64,000 bases of DNA from Pseudomonas reinekei (GTDB lineage: Bacteria > Pseudomonadota > Gammaproteobacteria > Pseudomonadales > Pseudomonadaceae): positions 400,365 to 464,364 of the forward strand of contig NZ_MSTQ01000005.1 in NCBI RefSeq assembly GCF_001945365.1. Direction: 5' to 3'. Below, piece after piece: positions 1 through 9,735 of the stretch; within the stretch, counting starts at the first letter, position 1, and the number at the start of each line of letters is the position of its first letter. The position numbers and the translations under genes were made by a program. The notes beneath the pieces were generated by a model. That model was not told the origin of the DNA and did not search any database. It saw nothing but the letters and a program-made list of their open reading frames with translations.

Positions 1-370
1 TTTCCTTGATCGCATCAGGCAGTGTCATGCCGAAAAATGCCTCCGCATAGCAAGCCCGGCCCGGCAGTTCGATATACAGCTCGATCTCCTTGGCCAACGC
101 CAACACCTGCGCCCGCTCAAAAGGATCACTTGGCAGCAGCGGTGTGCCTTTCTGGCTTTGCTCGATGTATTCGAGAATCACACTGGTTTCATTGATGAAA
201 CCCTGCTCGGCGCCTAATACCGGTACTTTCCCACGCGGGCTGATGGTGAGGGCTTGCGGGGTTTGCCCGGCATAAAACGGCACTTCTTCAAACGGCAGGC
301 CTTTTTCCAGCAGTGCCAGTTTGACCATGTTGTAATAGTTGCTGACAGCGAATCCATAAAGCTTGAGCAT
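1..370 (-). CDS. Glutathione S-transferase, N-terminal part (cut by window edge)
   Basis: About 123 codons of a GST-family protein are visible; the C-terminal helical domain lies outside the window. The N-terminal thioredoxin-like fold begins MLKLYGF, continues with SNYYNMVKLALLEKG and PRGKVPVL, and has the glutathione-contacting motif NETSVILEYIE. The ATG at 370 is the natural start because it sits directly before the first beta strand. Such enzymes conjugate or reduce electrophiles with glutathione in the cytoplasm; the substrate cannot be told. It is transcribed away from the next gene. Confidence 0.88.
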   Translation of the reverse strand, partial: MLKLYGFAVSNYYNMVKLALLEKGLPFEEVPFYAGQTPQALTISPRGKVPVLGAEQGFINETSVILEYIEQSQKGTPLLPSDPFERAQVLALAKEIELYIELPGRACYAEAFFGMTLPDAIKE

Positions 371-494
371 CACATAGCCTCCAGGCCGTGCGGGGTGGGC
401 AGTGCCCTTTTATAGATCGCTCCGTGGTTTCTTGCCAGCAGCATCACGCGCCTGAATACGGGTAAACTGGCCACCTTTCCCCAAGGAGCCTGCC

Positions 495-779
495 ATGAGC
501 GAGCCAACCGATATCGACGCCGACGAAGAAGAGTTCGCCGAAAATACCCTGGTCGAAGCCATCGAAAACCAGATCGAAAGCGACAACCCGCCAGCGGCCA
601 AGGCAACGTTCAACAAGCTGACCCTGGTGGGCTACGAGCGTGAGGAAATCCTCAACCTGATGGCCCACGTTTTGGCGGTGGAAATCGACGCAATCCTCGA
701 AGAAGACCGCGCGTTCAATACCGAATGGTACGAAGCGGCCCTGCGCGCGCTGCCAGAACTGCCACCGGAAAAGAAATAA
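495..779 (+). CDS. Conserved small acidic protein, unknown function
   Basis: A 94-residue protein with a very acidic N-terminus (MSEPTDIDADEEEFAEN) followed by a mostly helical region (LVGYEREEILNLMAHVLAVEIDAIL). AAGGAG lies before the ATG. There are no cysteines, no signal peptide and no membrane segment, so it is probably cytoplasmic. The length and position upstream of the TIGR02647-type gene and cyaA look like a conserved Pseudomonas hypothetical protein, but I cannot assign a function. Confidence 0.75.
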   Translation: MSEPTDIDADEEEFAENTLVEAIENQIESDNPPAAKATFNKLTLVGYEREEILNLMAHVLAVEIDAILEEDRAFNTEWYEAALRALPELPPEKK

Positions 780-797
780 GCATCGACATCAATTTCT

Positions 798-830
798 GTG
801 GCGAGGGAGCTTGCTCCCGCCGGGTCGCGA
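798..830. repeat. REP-like palindrome in the 780-1094 gap
   Basis: Reads GTGGCGAGGGAGC-TT-GCTCCCGCC, the hairpin of the Pseudomonas REP family with a 'GGTCGCGAA' flank. It lies in a 315-bp gap between two genes of the same strand; the rest of the gap shows no gene that I can support. A near-perfect relative of this hairpin is at 43271-43300. Confidence 0.7.
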
Positions 831-1094
831 AGGGGGCCCGAAGCGTTGCGTCTGCTTCGCAGTCGAGCGGGCACAAGCGCCATCGCCACACGAATGCTGC
901 TCCACACAATTTGTTGCCAATCCGTCCTGCTGCCTCCCAGACCCTGACTACACTGCAAACACCCCGCTGCCACACGGCCCGACGGGGAATGCTGCCCAAG
1001 GCGAAAAAACCCTGTCGCGAGCACTGGACATGCCGCACAAGCGGGTTCACCTTAGGAGCGCTGTCGTCCAATTCCTAGAAAGTCTGGAGTCCTT

Positions 1095-1340
1095 ATGTCG
1101 CTTACCCCTGAGTTGGTTGCCGAACTGGAAGTCCTCGCACTCTTCAACCTGGACAGTTCCCAGGAAGGTCTGAAAATTCATCAGACCGCTGCCCCGAAAC
1201 ACATTGCCGCCGCCAAACGTCTCTTTGAAAAAGAACTCACCGACCAGCCTGACGGCGGTTACCTGACCAGCCTGGGTCGCGATGCCGCGCAAAATGTGCA
1301 AACCGTGCTGACCATTCTTAACGCCGAAGTAACAGCCTGA
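1095..1340 (+). CDS. TIGR02647-type small protein
   Basis: An 81-residue protein (MSLTPELVAELEVLALFNL...). The N-terminal helix-turn-helix-like segment is followed by AAPKHIAAAKRLFEKELTDQPDGGYLTSLGRDAA, which I recognise as the small TIGR02647 family of gammaproteobacteria. Its function is unknown. It is predicted soluble and cytoplasmic and lies upstream of cyaA on the same strand, with about 200 bp between them. Confidence 0.78.
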   Translation: MSLTPELVAELEVLALFNLDSSQEGLKIHQTAAPKHIAAAKRLFEKELTDQPDGGYLTSLGRDAAQNVQTVLTILNAEVTA

Positions 1341-1544
1341 ATTCCATCGAATCGCCCACGGAAACCCCGCCATGGGATTTCCGCGGGCCTGCCCGGTTAC
1401 CCGCCTCTGCCAGCTGCTGTCGCCGCGCGATAGAAATCTGACGTCAAAAAACAAAATCAGCTTAAAAATCCCGAGGCCGAGGCGCTAAACTGCCCCTCAC
1501 CCGAGAGCCCCACATCCTCGCCCTGCGAGCCGGTTTGAGCTGAC

Positions 1545-4391
1545 ATGACCCGCACCCATGAAATTCGCCCCGATCTGGACGAGGGAATCGACCGAAAGGT
1601 TCTCAGCCAGCTGCGTGCACGTTTTCTCAAGCTCAATGAGGGCCGTCTGGCCCGCGCCGTTGAAGGCCTGTCCACGCGCCAGCAGGCGGTGTTGAGCCTT
1701 TTGCCGTTGTTCTTCCACGTCAATCATCCGCTGTTGCCGGGTTACGTTTCGGGCACCACGCCGGCCGGTGTGTCGAATTTCGAGCCGGACACCAATGTCC
1801 TGGCCGAAGCCCAGCGCCTGACCCGCTCGTTTTCCTACAAGCCGCGCCACGGCAGCAATCCGCCACGGCCGATTCACGGCCTGTTTCTGATGGGCAGCCT
1901 CGGCACCCTGGCCCAGGCCGATCAGAGCGATATGGACGTGTGGGTGTGCCACAGCCCGGACCTGACCGAAAACGAGCTCGCCGAGCTGCGCAAGAAATGC
2001 CAGCTGCTTGAAGCCTGGGCTGCCAACCAGGGTGCCGAGGCGCACTTCTTCCTGATCGATCCGGTTCGTTTCGTTCGGGGCGAGCGCGACAACCAACTGA
2101 GTTCGGAAAACTGCGGCACGACCCAGCACTACCTGCTGCTCGACGAGTTCTATCGCACCGCGATCTGGCTGGCGGGACGCACACCCATCTGGTGGCTGGT
2201 GCCGGTTTATGAAGAATCGAGCTATGACCGTTATACCCACACACTGCTGTCCAAGCGCTTCATCCGCGCCGACGAAAGCCTGGACCTGGGGCACCTGGCG
2301 TTTATTCCACCCGGCGAATTCGTCGGCGCCGGCCTTTGGCAGCTGTTCAAGGGCATTGAGTCGCCGTACAAATCAGTGCTCAAGCTGCTACTGACCGAGG
2401 TCTACGCCAGCGAACACCCCACGGTCCAGTGCCTGAGCCTGCGCTTCAAACAAGCAGTGTTCGCCAATCAGCTCGACCTCGATGAACTGGACCCGTACGT
2501 GGTGGTTTACCGGCGCATCGAGGAATACCTCATTGCCCGAAATGAACCGGAACGCCTGGAACTGGTGCGGCGCGCGCTGTACCTGAAGGTCAACCGCAAG
2601 CTGACCGGAAGCGGCGGCCGTACCCAGAGCTGGCAACGTTCGCTGCTTGAACGCCTGGCCCATGAATGGAAGTGGGACCCGCGACAACTGGCCCTGCTCG
2701 ACAGCCGCAGCCAGTGGAAAGTCCGGCAAGTCAGTTCGGAGCGTCGCGCGCTGGTCAACGAGCTCAATTACAGCTACCGCTTCCTGACCCAGTTTGCCCG
2801 CAACGAACAAACCGTCAGCCTGATCAACAAACGCGATCTCAGCGTGCTGGGCCGCCGCCTGTATGCGGCGTTCGAGCGCAAAGCCGACAAGGTCGAGTTC
2901 ATTAATCCGGGCATCGCCCCGGACCTGGCCGAAGACACTCTGACGCTGGTTTACTCGCCCGACAAAAAAGAATCCGGGCAAAGCCAATGGGGCTTGTACA
3001 ACGGCAGCCTTACCGCCCATGAATGGGAGCATTTCGCGCCGATCAAGCGCAGCCGCCATCTGCTCGAATTGCTCACCTGGTGCCATCGCAACGGCGTGAT
3101 CGACAGCAGCACGCGCCTGGCCTTGCACCCCGGCAGCAGCGACTTGAGCGAATTCGAGCTGTTCAATCTGTTCGGCAGCCTGCAACAAAGCATTCCCCTG
3201 CCGCTGCCGGCCGTTGCCGAAGAGCCCTTGCTGCGCGCCAGCGTGCCGAGCGAAGTGCTGATTCTGGTGAACGTCGGCGTCGACCCGCTCAAACATCACC
3301 GCGACTTGAACATCCTGATGACCACCGAGCGTACCGACTCACTGAGCTATGCCGGGGTCCGGGAAAACCTGGTATTGACCCTCGACCAGGTCACGCTCAA
3401 CAGCTGGAACGAAGTGCTGGTCAGCCGCTACGACGGCCCCCACGCCCTGCTCGACTGCCTGCGTGATTACCTCAACAACCTGCCGGACGGCCCGCTGCAG
3501 CCGAAGTTGCGCGTGCGCTGTTTCTGCCACAACCGCGCACAGTTCATCGCCCAGCGCGTCGAAGACATTCTCGACACCGCGCAGAATCTGCTGCTGAGCC
3601 AGCTCAATCTGCGCTACCTCATCCAGGTCCAGCAGCATTACCACGTGCTGGAGCTGGTGCCTGGCCAGGTCAAACATGCCGCCCTCACCTCGCTGCCGGC
3701 CCTGTTCGAGTACCTGGCTCAGGAGCCCTCCGGTTATAGCCCGCTGCACCTGGACCCGATGGCGCTCGAAGACCACGATCTGTCACTGCTGCTGCCCATG
3801 GGTCAGCCTGACAGCCTTCAAGTGTTCTATCGAGTGAGCGAAGGCCTGGCCGATCTGTACGTCCTCGATGAGCTCAATGCCATGTGGCATCAGCGCTTGC
3901 CCTGGCATGACGAGCAAAGCCTGCTGGTGCCTATGCAACGGTTCCTGCTGTCCATCCAGTACCGCCGTGACGCGGCGCTGCCAATGGATTCGGCGCAACC
4001 CAGGAATCCGCACATCCTGTATTACCAGCTACTGCCGACCGGTACAGGCCGAGCACGCCGGGTCGAAGCCCGGCCGACACCGCAAACCCCGGTCAACAAG
4101 CCGTTCTACGACGTTCAGGCGATCGTCGGCAAAGCTGCACCGGGCAAGGTGCAGGTCACGCTGTATTGCAATCAACGGGAGTTTTCAGAGCTGGAGCATG
4201 GCGACCAACTGTTCAGCGTGGTCGCCCGGGAGATTGTCGAGCAGCGCCGCGAGACCAAGCGTTACCGCTGCTACATCACCGACCTGGATCTGTCCGGCCT
4301 GCTCGGTGATGCTCAGGGCTCAAGCAATCTTTATTTGCGTTACAAGGCCGACCTGGAGCGCGCATTGAACGCAGCGCTCGATCAGGTCTGA
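1545..4391 (+). CDS. cyaA: Class I adenylate cyclase
   Basis: A 948-residue class I (enterobacterial-type) adenylate cyclase that makes cAMP from ATP. The N-terminal catalytic half carries the nucleotidyltransferase signature around LFLMGSLGTLAQADQSDMDVWVCH, where G-S and the D-x-D pair form the active site. The C-terminal half is the regulatory region. Length is close to the Pseudomonas family. The neighbours rnk, cyaY, lppL and lysA match the known Pseudomonas order. cAMP acts through Vfr/CRP-type regulators; in Pseudomonas the class III enzyme CyaB often dominates virulence control, so CyaA may have a lesser role. Confidence 0.96.
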   Translation: MTRTHEIRPDLDEGIDRKVLSQLRARFLKLNEGRLARAVEGLSTRQQAVLSLLPLFFHVNHPLLPGYVSGTTPAGVSNFEPDTNVLAEAQRLTRSFSYKPRHGSNPPRPIHGLFLMGSLGTLAQADQSDMDVWVCHSPDLTENELAELRKKCQLLEAWAANQGAEAHFFLIDPVRFVRGERDNQLSSENCGTTQHYLLLDEFYRTAIWLAGRTPIWWLVPVYEESSYDRYTHTLLSKRFIRADESLDLGHLAFIPPGEFVGAGLWQLFKGIESPYKSVLKLLLTEVYASEHPTVQCLSLRFKQAVFANQLDLDELDPYVVVYRRIEEYLIARNEPERLELVRRALYLKVNRKLTGSGGRTQSWQRSLLERLAHEWKWDPRQLALLDSRSQWKVRQVSSERRALVNELNYSYRFLTQFARNEQTVSLINKRDLSVLGRRLYAAFERKADKVEFINPGIAPDLAEDTLTLVYSPDKKESGQSQWGLYNGSLTAHEWEHFAPIKRSRHLLELLTWCHRNGVIDSSTRLALHPGSSDLSEFELFNLFGSLQQSIPLPLPAVAEEPLLRASVPSEVLILVNVGVDPLKHHRDLNILMTTERTDSLSYAGVRENLVLTLDQVTLNSWNEVLVSRYDGPHALLDCLRDYLNNLPDGPLQPKLRVRCFCHNRAQFIAQRVEDILDTAQNLLLSQLNLRYLIQVQQHYHVLELVPGQVKHAALTSLPALFEYLAQEPSGYSPLHLDPMALEDHDLSLLLPMGQPDSLQVFYRVSEGLADLYVLDELNAMWHQRLPWHDEQSLLVPMQRFLLSIQYRRDAALPMDSAQPRNPHILYYQLLPTGTGRARRVEARPTPQTPVNKPFYDVQAIVGKAAPGKVQVTLYCNQREFSELEHGDQLFSVVAREIVEQRRETKRYRCYITDLDLSGLLGDAQGSSNLYLRYKADLERALNAALDQV

Positions 4392-4398
4392 CGGGAAA

Positions 4399-4809
4399 TT
4401 ATTCCGGAAAGTGGCCGCCCTGGGCCGGCTGCGATTCGACTTCCAGCAAGGTCAGCTTCAGCGTCTTGCCGCCCGGTGCCGGCCAGTCGATATGCTGCCC
4501 GACCTTCAGACCCAGCAGAGCACTGCCGACCGGCGCCAGAATGGAAATCTTGCCTTCGTCGGCATTGGCATCCTTGGGGTACACCAATGTCAGGTGGTAG
4601 TCCTTGCCACTGCTTTCTTCGCGGCAGTGCACACGGGAATTCATGGTCACGACATCGGCGGGCACTTCATCGTGGCCGACCAGCGTATCGGCGCGATCCA
4701 GTTCGGTTTGCAGCGCGATAACGCCCGGCAGCGTGTCATCCAGGCTGTCGATCAGACGCTCCAGACGCTGAACGTCCAGACGGGTAAGGGTGATGGAAGG
4801 TGCGGTCAT
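4399..4809 (-). CDS. rnk: Regulator of nucleoside diphosphate kinase, GreA/GreB-like
   Basis: A 136-residue Rnk protein starting MTAPSITLTRLDVQRLERLID. A short N-terminal coiled coil is followed by the GreA/GreB C-terminal FKBP-like domain (VTMNSRVHCREE... EGKISILAPVGSALLGLKVGQ). A longer in-frame start exists, but the ATG at 4809 has GGAG seven bases upstream and fits the family length. Rnk binds RNA polymerase near the secondary channel and affects nucleoside diphosphate kinase and alginate in Pseudomonas. It converges on cyaA with only seven bases between the stop codons. Confidence 0.93.
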   Translation of the reverse strand: MTAPSITLTRLDVQRLERLIDSLDDTLPGVIALQTELDRADTLVGHDEVPADVVTMNSRVHCREESSGKDYHLTLVYPKDANADEGKISILAPVGSALLGLKVGQHIDWPAPGGKTLKLTLLEVESQPAQGGHFPE

Positions 4810-4846
4810 GATCAGGGCAGACTCCTTTCTTCTGCGCGAAAAAAGC

Positions 4847-4875
4847 AAAACCCCGCCAGAAGAAGGCGGGGTTTT
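4847..4875 (-). terminator. Intrinsic terminator after the cyaY operon
   Basis: AAAACCCCGCC / GGCGGGGTTTT with a 7-base loop: an 11-bp perfect stem with a U-run on either strand. It lies downstream of the DUF1289 gene and upstream of rnk, so it separates the two minus-strand units. Confidence 0.85.
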
Positions 4876-4965
4876 CACAAGCCTCGATGGGTTGAGGCGT
4901 ACCCGGACACTATCACAGCTCAAAAAATATACAAGCCGTGGCCCGGAGCCCGCATTTGTTGCAGG

Positions 4966-5184
4966 TCAGGTGTTGGCTTTGCGATACGCGGCCTGGGTGC
5001 AGATCACCCGTCGACGCTCATCATCCGCCGAGCGCCATTCGCGGATGTCTTCGACATGGCGAAAGCAGCCCAGACAGACTTTTTGCTCATCCAGGCGGCA
5101 TACACCGCTGCAGGGCGACGGCACCGCAGGACTGACATTGCTGTAGAGCGGCTTGGGTGGGCGCACAGGTGCAGGCTGGGTCAC
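4966..5184 (-). CDS. DUF1289 domain protein
   Basis: A 72-residue protein with the DUF1289 cysteine pattern SPCSGVCRLDEQKVCLGCFRHVEDIREW (C-x3-C-x8-C-x2-C), probably a small metal-binding motif. The best start is the GTG at 5184 (VTQPAPVRPP), with GAAGG upstream inside the cyaY stop region. Longer readings run back through cyaY in another frame and are unlikely. It follows cyaY by four bases, so the two are co-transcribed. Its function is unknown. Confidence 0.75.
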   Translation of the reverse strand: MTQPAPVRPPKPLYSNVSPAVPSPCSGVCRLDEQKVCLGCFRHVEDIREWRSADDERRRVICTQAAYRKANT

Positions 5185-5188
5185 GATC

Positions 5189-5521
5189 TCACAGACCTTC
5201 GAAATCGAATTCAACGCCGGCCTGCTGCTGGACGATGCGCTCAAGCATCTCGCCCAACTGCTCTTCGCTCTTGTCGCACATCCAGCGCTCGCTTTCTTCG
5301 TCGTAATCGAAGTGGAAGCCACCGGACACGGCCGCCAGCCACAGCTGACGCAGCGGCTCCTGGCGACTGAAGATCAACTGGGTGCCGTTCTCGAACTTGA
5401 CGGTCAGCACACCGGCCGAGCTCTCCAGATCGATATCCAGATCGCTTTCGTCAAAGATGTCTTCCAGTTTTTCCTGGGTTTCGTCGACCAGATCGTGGAA
5501 ACGGGCTTCGGACAAACTCAT
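5189..5521 (-). CDS. cyaY: Frataxin-like iron donor CyaY
   Basis: A 110-residue frataxin. The acidic first helix MSLSEARFHDLVDETQEKLEDIFDESDLDID is the iron-binding ridge, followed by the beta sheet (GVLTVKFENGTQLIFSRQEPLRQLWLAA) and the conserved W residues. It modulates Fe-S cluster assembly on IscU/IscS in the cytoplasm. It is first in a short minus-strand unit with the DUF1289 gene and is divergent from lptM-lysA-dapF, the usual Pseudomonas layout. Confidence 0.95.
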   Translation of the reverse strand: MSLSEARFHDLVDETQEKLEDIFDESDLDIDLESSAGVLTVKFENGTQLIFSRQEPLRQLWLAAVSGGFHFDYDEESERWMCDKSEEQLGEMLERIVQQQAGVEFDFEGL

Positions 5522-5623
5522 TGCGGCAACCTCAAAAAATGTCTGATCAGGCTCAAGCGCCGCAAGATACGGGCGAGCCCTGTCGATTGCAAAGGATAAC
5601 GACCAAGGGGGCCTAACACTTCA

Positions 5624-5719
5624 CCCTGTGGGAGCGGGCTTGCCCGCGATAGGGCCGGCAAATTCAACATCAATGTCGACTGAACCTCCGCTATCGCGGG
5701 CGAGCCCGCTCCCACAGGG
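5624..5719. repeat. REPIN: inverted pair of REP elements
   Basis: Two 29-base arms (CCCTGTGGGAGCGGGCTTGC... and its inverse ...GAGCCCGCTCCCACAGGG) separated by 38 bases. It occupies the divergent cyaY/lptM intergenic region (5522-5829, 308 bp), which otherwise must hold the two promoters. The 'GCGGGCTTGCCCGC' core differs from the 'GCCTGCTCGCGA' and 'GCCTGCTAGCGA' cores at other sites in the window. Confidence 0.9.
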
Positions 5720-5829
5720 TTCGATGTGCTTGCGGCCAAGCCCCGCCGGACGGGAGCCCCCTCGCATAGGCAAGCTGCCGGGTGGCCGGTATACTCCGGC
5801 GCAATTAATGCATTTTCAAGGATTTCGCC

Positions 5830-6003
5830 ATGAAGCGCCTGATCTCTTCCCTTGCCGCGCTCCTCGCGGTCGCCTGTCTCGTGTCGGCCTGCGGCCAAAA
5901 AGGCCCGCTGTACCTGCCGGACGACAGCCAGGACCCTGCAGAGCAGGCACAGTCCTCGCAAAAGCAGCCGTCCAAGGCGCACAAGCACGACGTCTACCAA
6001 TAA
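5830..6003 (+). CDS. lptM: Small lipoprotein LptM (YifL/LppL)
   Basis: A 57-residue lipoprotein: signal peptide [20 protein letters not shown], then lipobox [13 protein letters not shown], the LptM/YifL signature (Cys followed by GQKGPLY). The tail is hydrophilic and Gln/Lys-rich. In E. coli LptM assists maturation of the LptD/LptE lipopolysaccharide translocon in the outer membrane; in Pseudomonas it is named lppL. It sits nine bases before lysA, so it is the first gene of the lptM-lysA-dapF-DUF484-xerC-HAD run. Confidence 0.92.
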   Translation: MKRLISSLAALLAVACLVSACGQKGPLYLPDDSQDPAEQAQSSQKQPSKAHKHDVYQ

Positions 6004-6012
6004 GGGAACATC

Positions 6013-7260
6013 ATGGACGCTTTTAACTACCGTGACGGTGAACTGTTCGCGGAAGGTGTTGCCCTGTCTGCCATCGCCGATCGCTTTGGTACTCCGACCT
6101 ACGTTTACTCGCGCGCGCACATCGAAGCTCAATACCTGGCTTACGCCGATGCGCTGGCCGGCATGCCACACCTGGTGTGCTTTGCGGTCAAGGCCAACTC
6201 CAACCTGGGCGTACTGAATGTCCTGGCGCGCCTGGGCGCCGGTTTCGACATCGTTTCCCGTGGGGAGCTGGAACGCGTTCTGGCCGCTGGCGGCAGCGCC
6301 GACAAGATCGTGTTCTCCGGCGTCGGCAAGACCCGTGACGACATGCGTCGCGCCCTGGAAGTCGGCGTACACTGCTTCAACGTCGAATCCACCGACGAAC
6401 TGGAGCGCCTGCAAGTGGTTGCCGCCGAGCTGAACGTTCGCGCGCCGATTTCGTTGCGCGTGAACCCGGATGTCGATGCCGGCACCCACCCGTACATTTC
6501 CACCGGTCTCAAAGAGAACAAGTTCGGCATCGCCATCGCCGACGCCGAAGACGTGTACGTGCGTGCCGCGCAGCTGCCGAACCTGGAAGTGGTCGGCGTC
6601 GATTGCCACATCGGTTCACAACTGACCACCCTGCCGCCATTCATCGACGCCCTCGACCGCCTGCTGGGCCTGGTCGACCGCCTCGGCGATTGTGGCATTT
6701 ACCTGCGCCACATCGATCTCGGTGGTGGCCTGGGCGTGCGATACAAGGACGAGGAGCCGCCACTGGCTGCCGACTACATCAAGGCCGTGCGCGAGCGTCT
6801 CGACGGTCGTGACCTGGCGCTGGTATTCGAGCCGGGTCGCTTCATCGTCGCCAACGCCGGCGTGCTGCTGACCCAGGTCGAGTACCTCAAGCACACCGAG
6901 CACAAAGACTTCGCCATCGTCGATGCGGCCATGAACGACTTGATCCGCCCGGCGCTGTATCAAGCCTGGATGGACGTCACCGCCGTGCGCCCGCGTAGCA
7001 CCGCTGCCCGCGCCTACGACATCGTCGGCCCGATCTGCGAAACCGGCGACTTCCTGGCCAAGGAGCGTGAACTGGCCCTGGAAGAAGGCGACCTGCTGGC
7101 CGTACATTCGGCTGGCGCCTATGGGTTTGTCATGAGTTCCAACTACAACACTCGCGGCCGGGCCGCTGAAGTGCTGGTGGACGGTGATCAGGCATTTGAA
7201 GTGCGTCGCCGTGAGACGGTAGCCGAGTTGTTTGCTGGCGAAAGCCTGCTGCCGGAGTAA
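6013..7260 (+). CDS. lysA: Diaminopimelate decarboxylase
   Basis: A 415-residue PLP enzyme that makes L-lysine from meso-diaminopimelate. The PLP lysine is K60 in CFAVKANSNLGVL. Other family marks are GFDIVSRGELERVLAAG, HIGSQ, GGGLGVRY, EPGRFIVANAG and the C-terminal CETGDFLA, whose cysteine reaches into the partner active site. Full length. It is nine bases after lptM and three before dapF, so the last two lysine/peptidoglycan steps are co-expressed. Confidence 0.97.
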   Translation: MDAFNYRDGELFAEGVALSAIADRFGTPTYVYSRAHIEAQYLAYADALAGMPHLVCFAVKANSNLGVLNVLARLGAGFDIVSRGELERVLAAGGSADKIVFSGVGKTRDDMRRALEVGVHCFNVESTDELERLQVVAAELNVRAPISLRVNPDVDAGTHPYISTGLKENKFGIAIADAEDVYVRAAQLPNLEVVGVDCHIGSQLTTLPPFIDALDRLLGLVDRLGDCGIYLRHIDLGGGLGVRYKDEEPPLAADYIKAVRERLDGRDLALVFEPGRFIVANAGVLLTQVEYLKHTEHKDFAIVDAAMNDLIRPALYQAWMDVTAVRPRSTAARAYDIVGPICETGDFLAKERELALEEGDLLAVHSAGAYGFVMSSNYNTRGRAAEVLVDGDQAFEVRRRETVAELFAGESLLPE

Positions 7261-7263
7261 GCC

Positions 7264-8094
7264 ATGCTGCTGCGTTTTACCAAAATGCACGGCCTGGGCA
7301 ATGACTTCATGGTCCTCGACCTGGTCAGCCAGCACGCGCATATTCTGCCCAAGCATGCCAAGCAATGGGGCGATCGGCACACCGGCATCGGTTTCGATCA
7401 GTTGCTGATCGTCGAAGCGCCGAGCAACCCGGATGTGGATTTTCGCTATCGGATCTTCAATTCCGACGGGTCCGAAGTGGAACAATGCGGCAACGGTGCG
7501 CGCTGTTTCGCCCGCTTCGTCCTCGACAAGCGCCTGACCGCAAAACGGCAGATTCGCGTCGAGACCAAAGGCGGCATCATCGAACTGGACGTTCGTAGCG
7601 ACGGCCAGATCGGCGTGAACATGGGCGCCCCGCGCCTGGTACCGGCGGATATTCCGTTCCAGGCACCGGAGCAGGCGACGAGTTATCAGGTTGACGTCGA
7701 CGGTACACCGGTCGAGCTGACGGCCGTGTCCATGGGCAATCCCCACGCCGTCGTGCGGGTCAGCGACATCAACAATGCACCGGTGCATGAACTGGGGCCG
7801 AAAATCGAACATCACCCGCGCTTCCCGGCGCGGGTCAACGTCGGTTTTCTCCAGGTCATCGATCGGGGCCGCGCGCAGTTGCGCGTCTGGGAACGCGGCG
7901 CCGGGGAAACCCAGGCCTGCGGGACCGGCGCTTGTGCCGCAGCAGTAGCCGCGATCAGTCAAGGGTGGATGGATTCGCCGTTGCTGATCGACCTGCCTGG
8001 CGGGCGCCTGTCCATTGAGTGGGCAGGCCCTGGCCAACCGGTGCTAATGACCGGCCCGGCAGTCCGCGTATACGAAGGACAAGTACGTCTTTGA
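7264..8094 (+). CDS. dapF: Diaminopimelate epimerase
   Basis: A 276-residue PLP-independent epimerase that interconverts LL- and meso-diaminopimelate. The two catalytic cysteines are visible: C75 in [13 protein letters not shown] and C219 in [12 protein letters not shown]. The N-terminus [11 protein letters not shown] is typical. It follows lysA by three bases and supplies both lysine and the peptidoglycan cross-linking residue. Confidence 0.97.
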   Translation: MLLRFTKMHGLGNDFMVLDLVSQHAHILPKHAKQWGDRHTGIGFDQLLIVEAPSNPDVDFRYRIFNSDGSEVEQCGNGARCFARFVLDKRLTAKRQIRVETKGGIIELDVRSDGQIGVNMGAPRLVPADIPFQAPEQATSYQVDVDGTPVELTAVSMGNPHAVVRVSDINNAPVHELGPKIEHHPRFPARVNVGFLQVIDRGRAQLRVWERGAGETQACGTGACAAAVAAISQGWMDSPLLIDLPGGRLSIEWAGPGQPVLMTGPAVRVYEGQVRL

Positions 8095-8107
8095 GTGAGC
8101 CAAAGCC

Positions 8108-8833
8108 ATGACCGACAAGCCACAGGTACCAGCCCGACAGTCCGACGAATCTCCGTCCGAGCGCCTGGAGGCGGCGGCAATTGCCGCGTACCTGGAGGCT
8201 CATCCGGATTTCTTCGTCGAGCACGAAGAACTGCTGCCGGCAATGCGCATTCCCCACCGGCGCGGCGACACCGTTTCGCTTGTGGAGCGGCAGATGACCA
8301 TCCTGCGCGACCGTAACATCGAGCTGCGTCATCGTCTGTCGCACTTGATGGATGTGGCTCGCGACAACGACCGCCTCTTCGACAAGACCCGCCGCCTGAT
8401 TCTCGCGCTGATGGATGCCACCAGCCTGGAAGACGTGGTGATCTGCGTCGAAGACAGCCTGCGCCAGGATTTCCAGGTGCCCTTCGTCAGCCTCATCCTG
8501 CTGGGCGACAACGCCATGCCAGTGGGGCGCTGGGTCACGCACGCCGACGCACAAGTGGCCATCGGTGGCCTGCTGCTCGAAGACAAAAGCGTCAGTGGCA
8601 GCCTGCGTGAACATGAGCTGGACTTCTTGTTCGGCGAAGAACAGCGCAAGCAGATTGGCTCCACGGCCGTCGTCGCCATCAGCCATCAAGGCATCCACGG
8701 CATCCTCGCCATCGCCAGCCGTGATCCGCAGCACTACAAGAGTTCGGTGGGCACGCTGTTCCTCAGTTACATCGCCGAAGTCATGGGCCGCGTGCTGCCA
8801 CGGGTCAATAGCTCCCTGCGCTCGGTTCGCTGA
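8108..8833 (+). CDS. DUF484 family protein
   Basis: A 241-residue DUF484 protein. The N-terminal segment [28 protein letters not shown] is the family signature. It is followed by a coiled coil ([33 protein letters not shown]) and a GAF-like C-terminal domain. Its molecular role is unproven. It is always found between dapF and xerC, here 13 bases after dapF and 2 before xerC, which suggests co-expression with the recombinase. Confidence 0.92.
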   Translation: MTDKPQVPARQSDESPSERLEAAAIAAYLEAHPDFFVEHEELLPAMRIPHRRGDTVSLVERQMTILRDRNIELRHRLSHLMDVARDNDRLFDKTRRLILALMDATSLEDVVICVEDSLRQDFQVPFVSLILLGDNAMPVGRWVTHADAQVAIGGLLLEDKSVSGSLREHELDFLFGEEQRKQIGSTAVVAISHQGIHGILAIASRDPQHYKSSVGTLFLSYIAEVMGRVLPRVNSSLRSVR

Positions 8834-8835
8834 AC

Positions 8836-9735
8836 ATGGAACGGCAACTGGACGCTTACTGCGAACACCTGCGCAGTGAGCGGCAGGTGTCACCGCACAC
8901 GCTGTCGGCCTACCGCCGTGACCTCGATAAAGTCCTGGACTGGTGCGTCAAACAGAACATCGGCAGTTGGGCAGCACTGGACATTCAGCGCCTGCGTAGC
9001 CTGATCGCCCGCCTGCATGCCCAAGGCCAATCCTCGCGCAGCCTGGCACGGTTGCTGTCGGCAGTGCGCGGTCTCTATCACTACCTGAACCGCGAAGGCC
9101 TGTGCGACCACGATCCGGCTAACGGCCTCGCACCGCCCAAGGGCGAACGACGCCTGCCGAAAACCCTCGACACCGACCGCGCGTTGCAACTGCTTGAGGG
9201 CGGTGTGGAGGATGATTTTCTCGCTCGTCGTGATCAGGCGATTCTGGAGCTGTTCTATTCCTCTGGACTGCGGCTTTCAGAGCTGACCGGTCTCAACCTT
9301 GATCAACTCGACCTTGCAGACGGCATGGTCCAGGTACTCGGCAAGGGCAGTAAAACCCGCCTGCTGCCAGTGGGCAAAAAGGCTCGCGAGGCATTGGAAC
9401 AATGGTTGCCGCTGCGGGCGATGGCCAATCCGGCAGACGATGCGGTGTTTGTCAGTCAGCAAGGCCGGCGCCTCGGGCCCCGGGCGATTCAGGTGCGGGT
9501 CAAAGCCGCCGGCGAACGCGAACTGGGACAAAACCTGCACCCGCATATGCTGCGTCACTCCTTCGCCAGCCATTTGCTGGAGTCCTCCCAGGACCTGCGG
9601 GCGGTGCAGGAATTGCTCGGCCATTCCGACATCAAGACCACGCAGATCTATACCCACCTGGACTTCCAGCATCTGGCCACGGTCTATGACAGCGCCCATC
9701 CACGGGCCAAACGCATGAAAGGCGACGATTCATGA
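8836..9735 (+). CDS. xerC: Tyrosine recombinase XerC
   Basis: A 299-residue site-specific recombinase that works with XerD at dif to resolve chromosome dimers. The N-terminal core-binding domain (residues 1-90) is followed by the catalytic domain with R146 ([11 protein letters not shown]), a lysine in LGKGSKTR, H237 and R240 ([13 protein letters not shown]), H263 (LLGHSDI) and nucleophile Y272 (TQIYTHLDF). All catalytic residues are present. In Pseudomonas the gene is also called sss, linked to phase variation and root colonisation. Its stop overlaps the next gene by four bases. Confidence 0.96.
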   Translation: MERQLDAYCEHLRSERQVSPHTLSAYRRDLDKVLDWCVKQNIGSWAALDIQRLRSLIARLHAQGQSSRSLARLLSAVRGLYHYLNREGLCDHDPANGLAPPKGERRLPKTLDTDRALQLLEGGVEDDFLARRDQAILELFYSSGLRLSELTGLNLDQLDLADGMVQVLGKGSKTRLLPVGKKAREALEQWLPLRAMANPADDAVFVSQQGRRLGPRAIQVRVKAAGERELGQNLHPHMLRHSFASHLLESSQDLRAVQELLGHSDIKTTQIYTHLDFQHLATVYDSAHPRAKRMKGDDS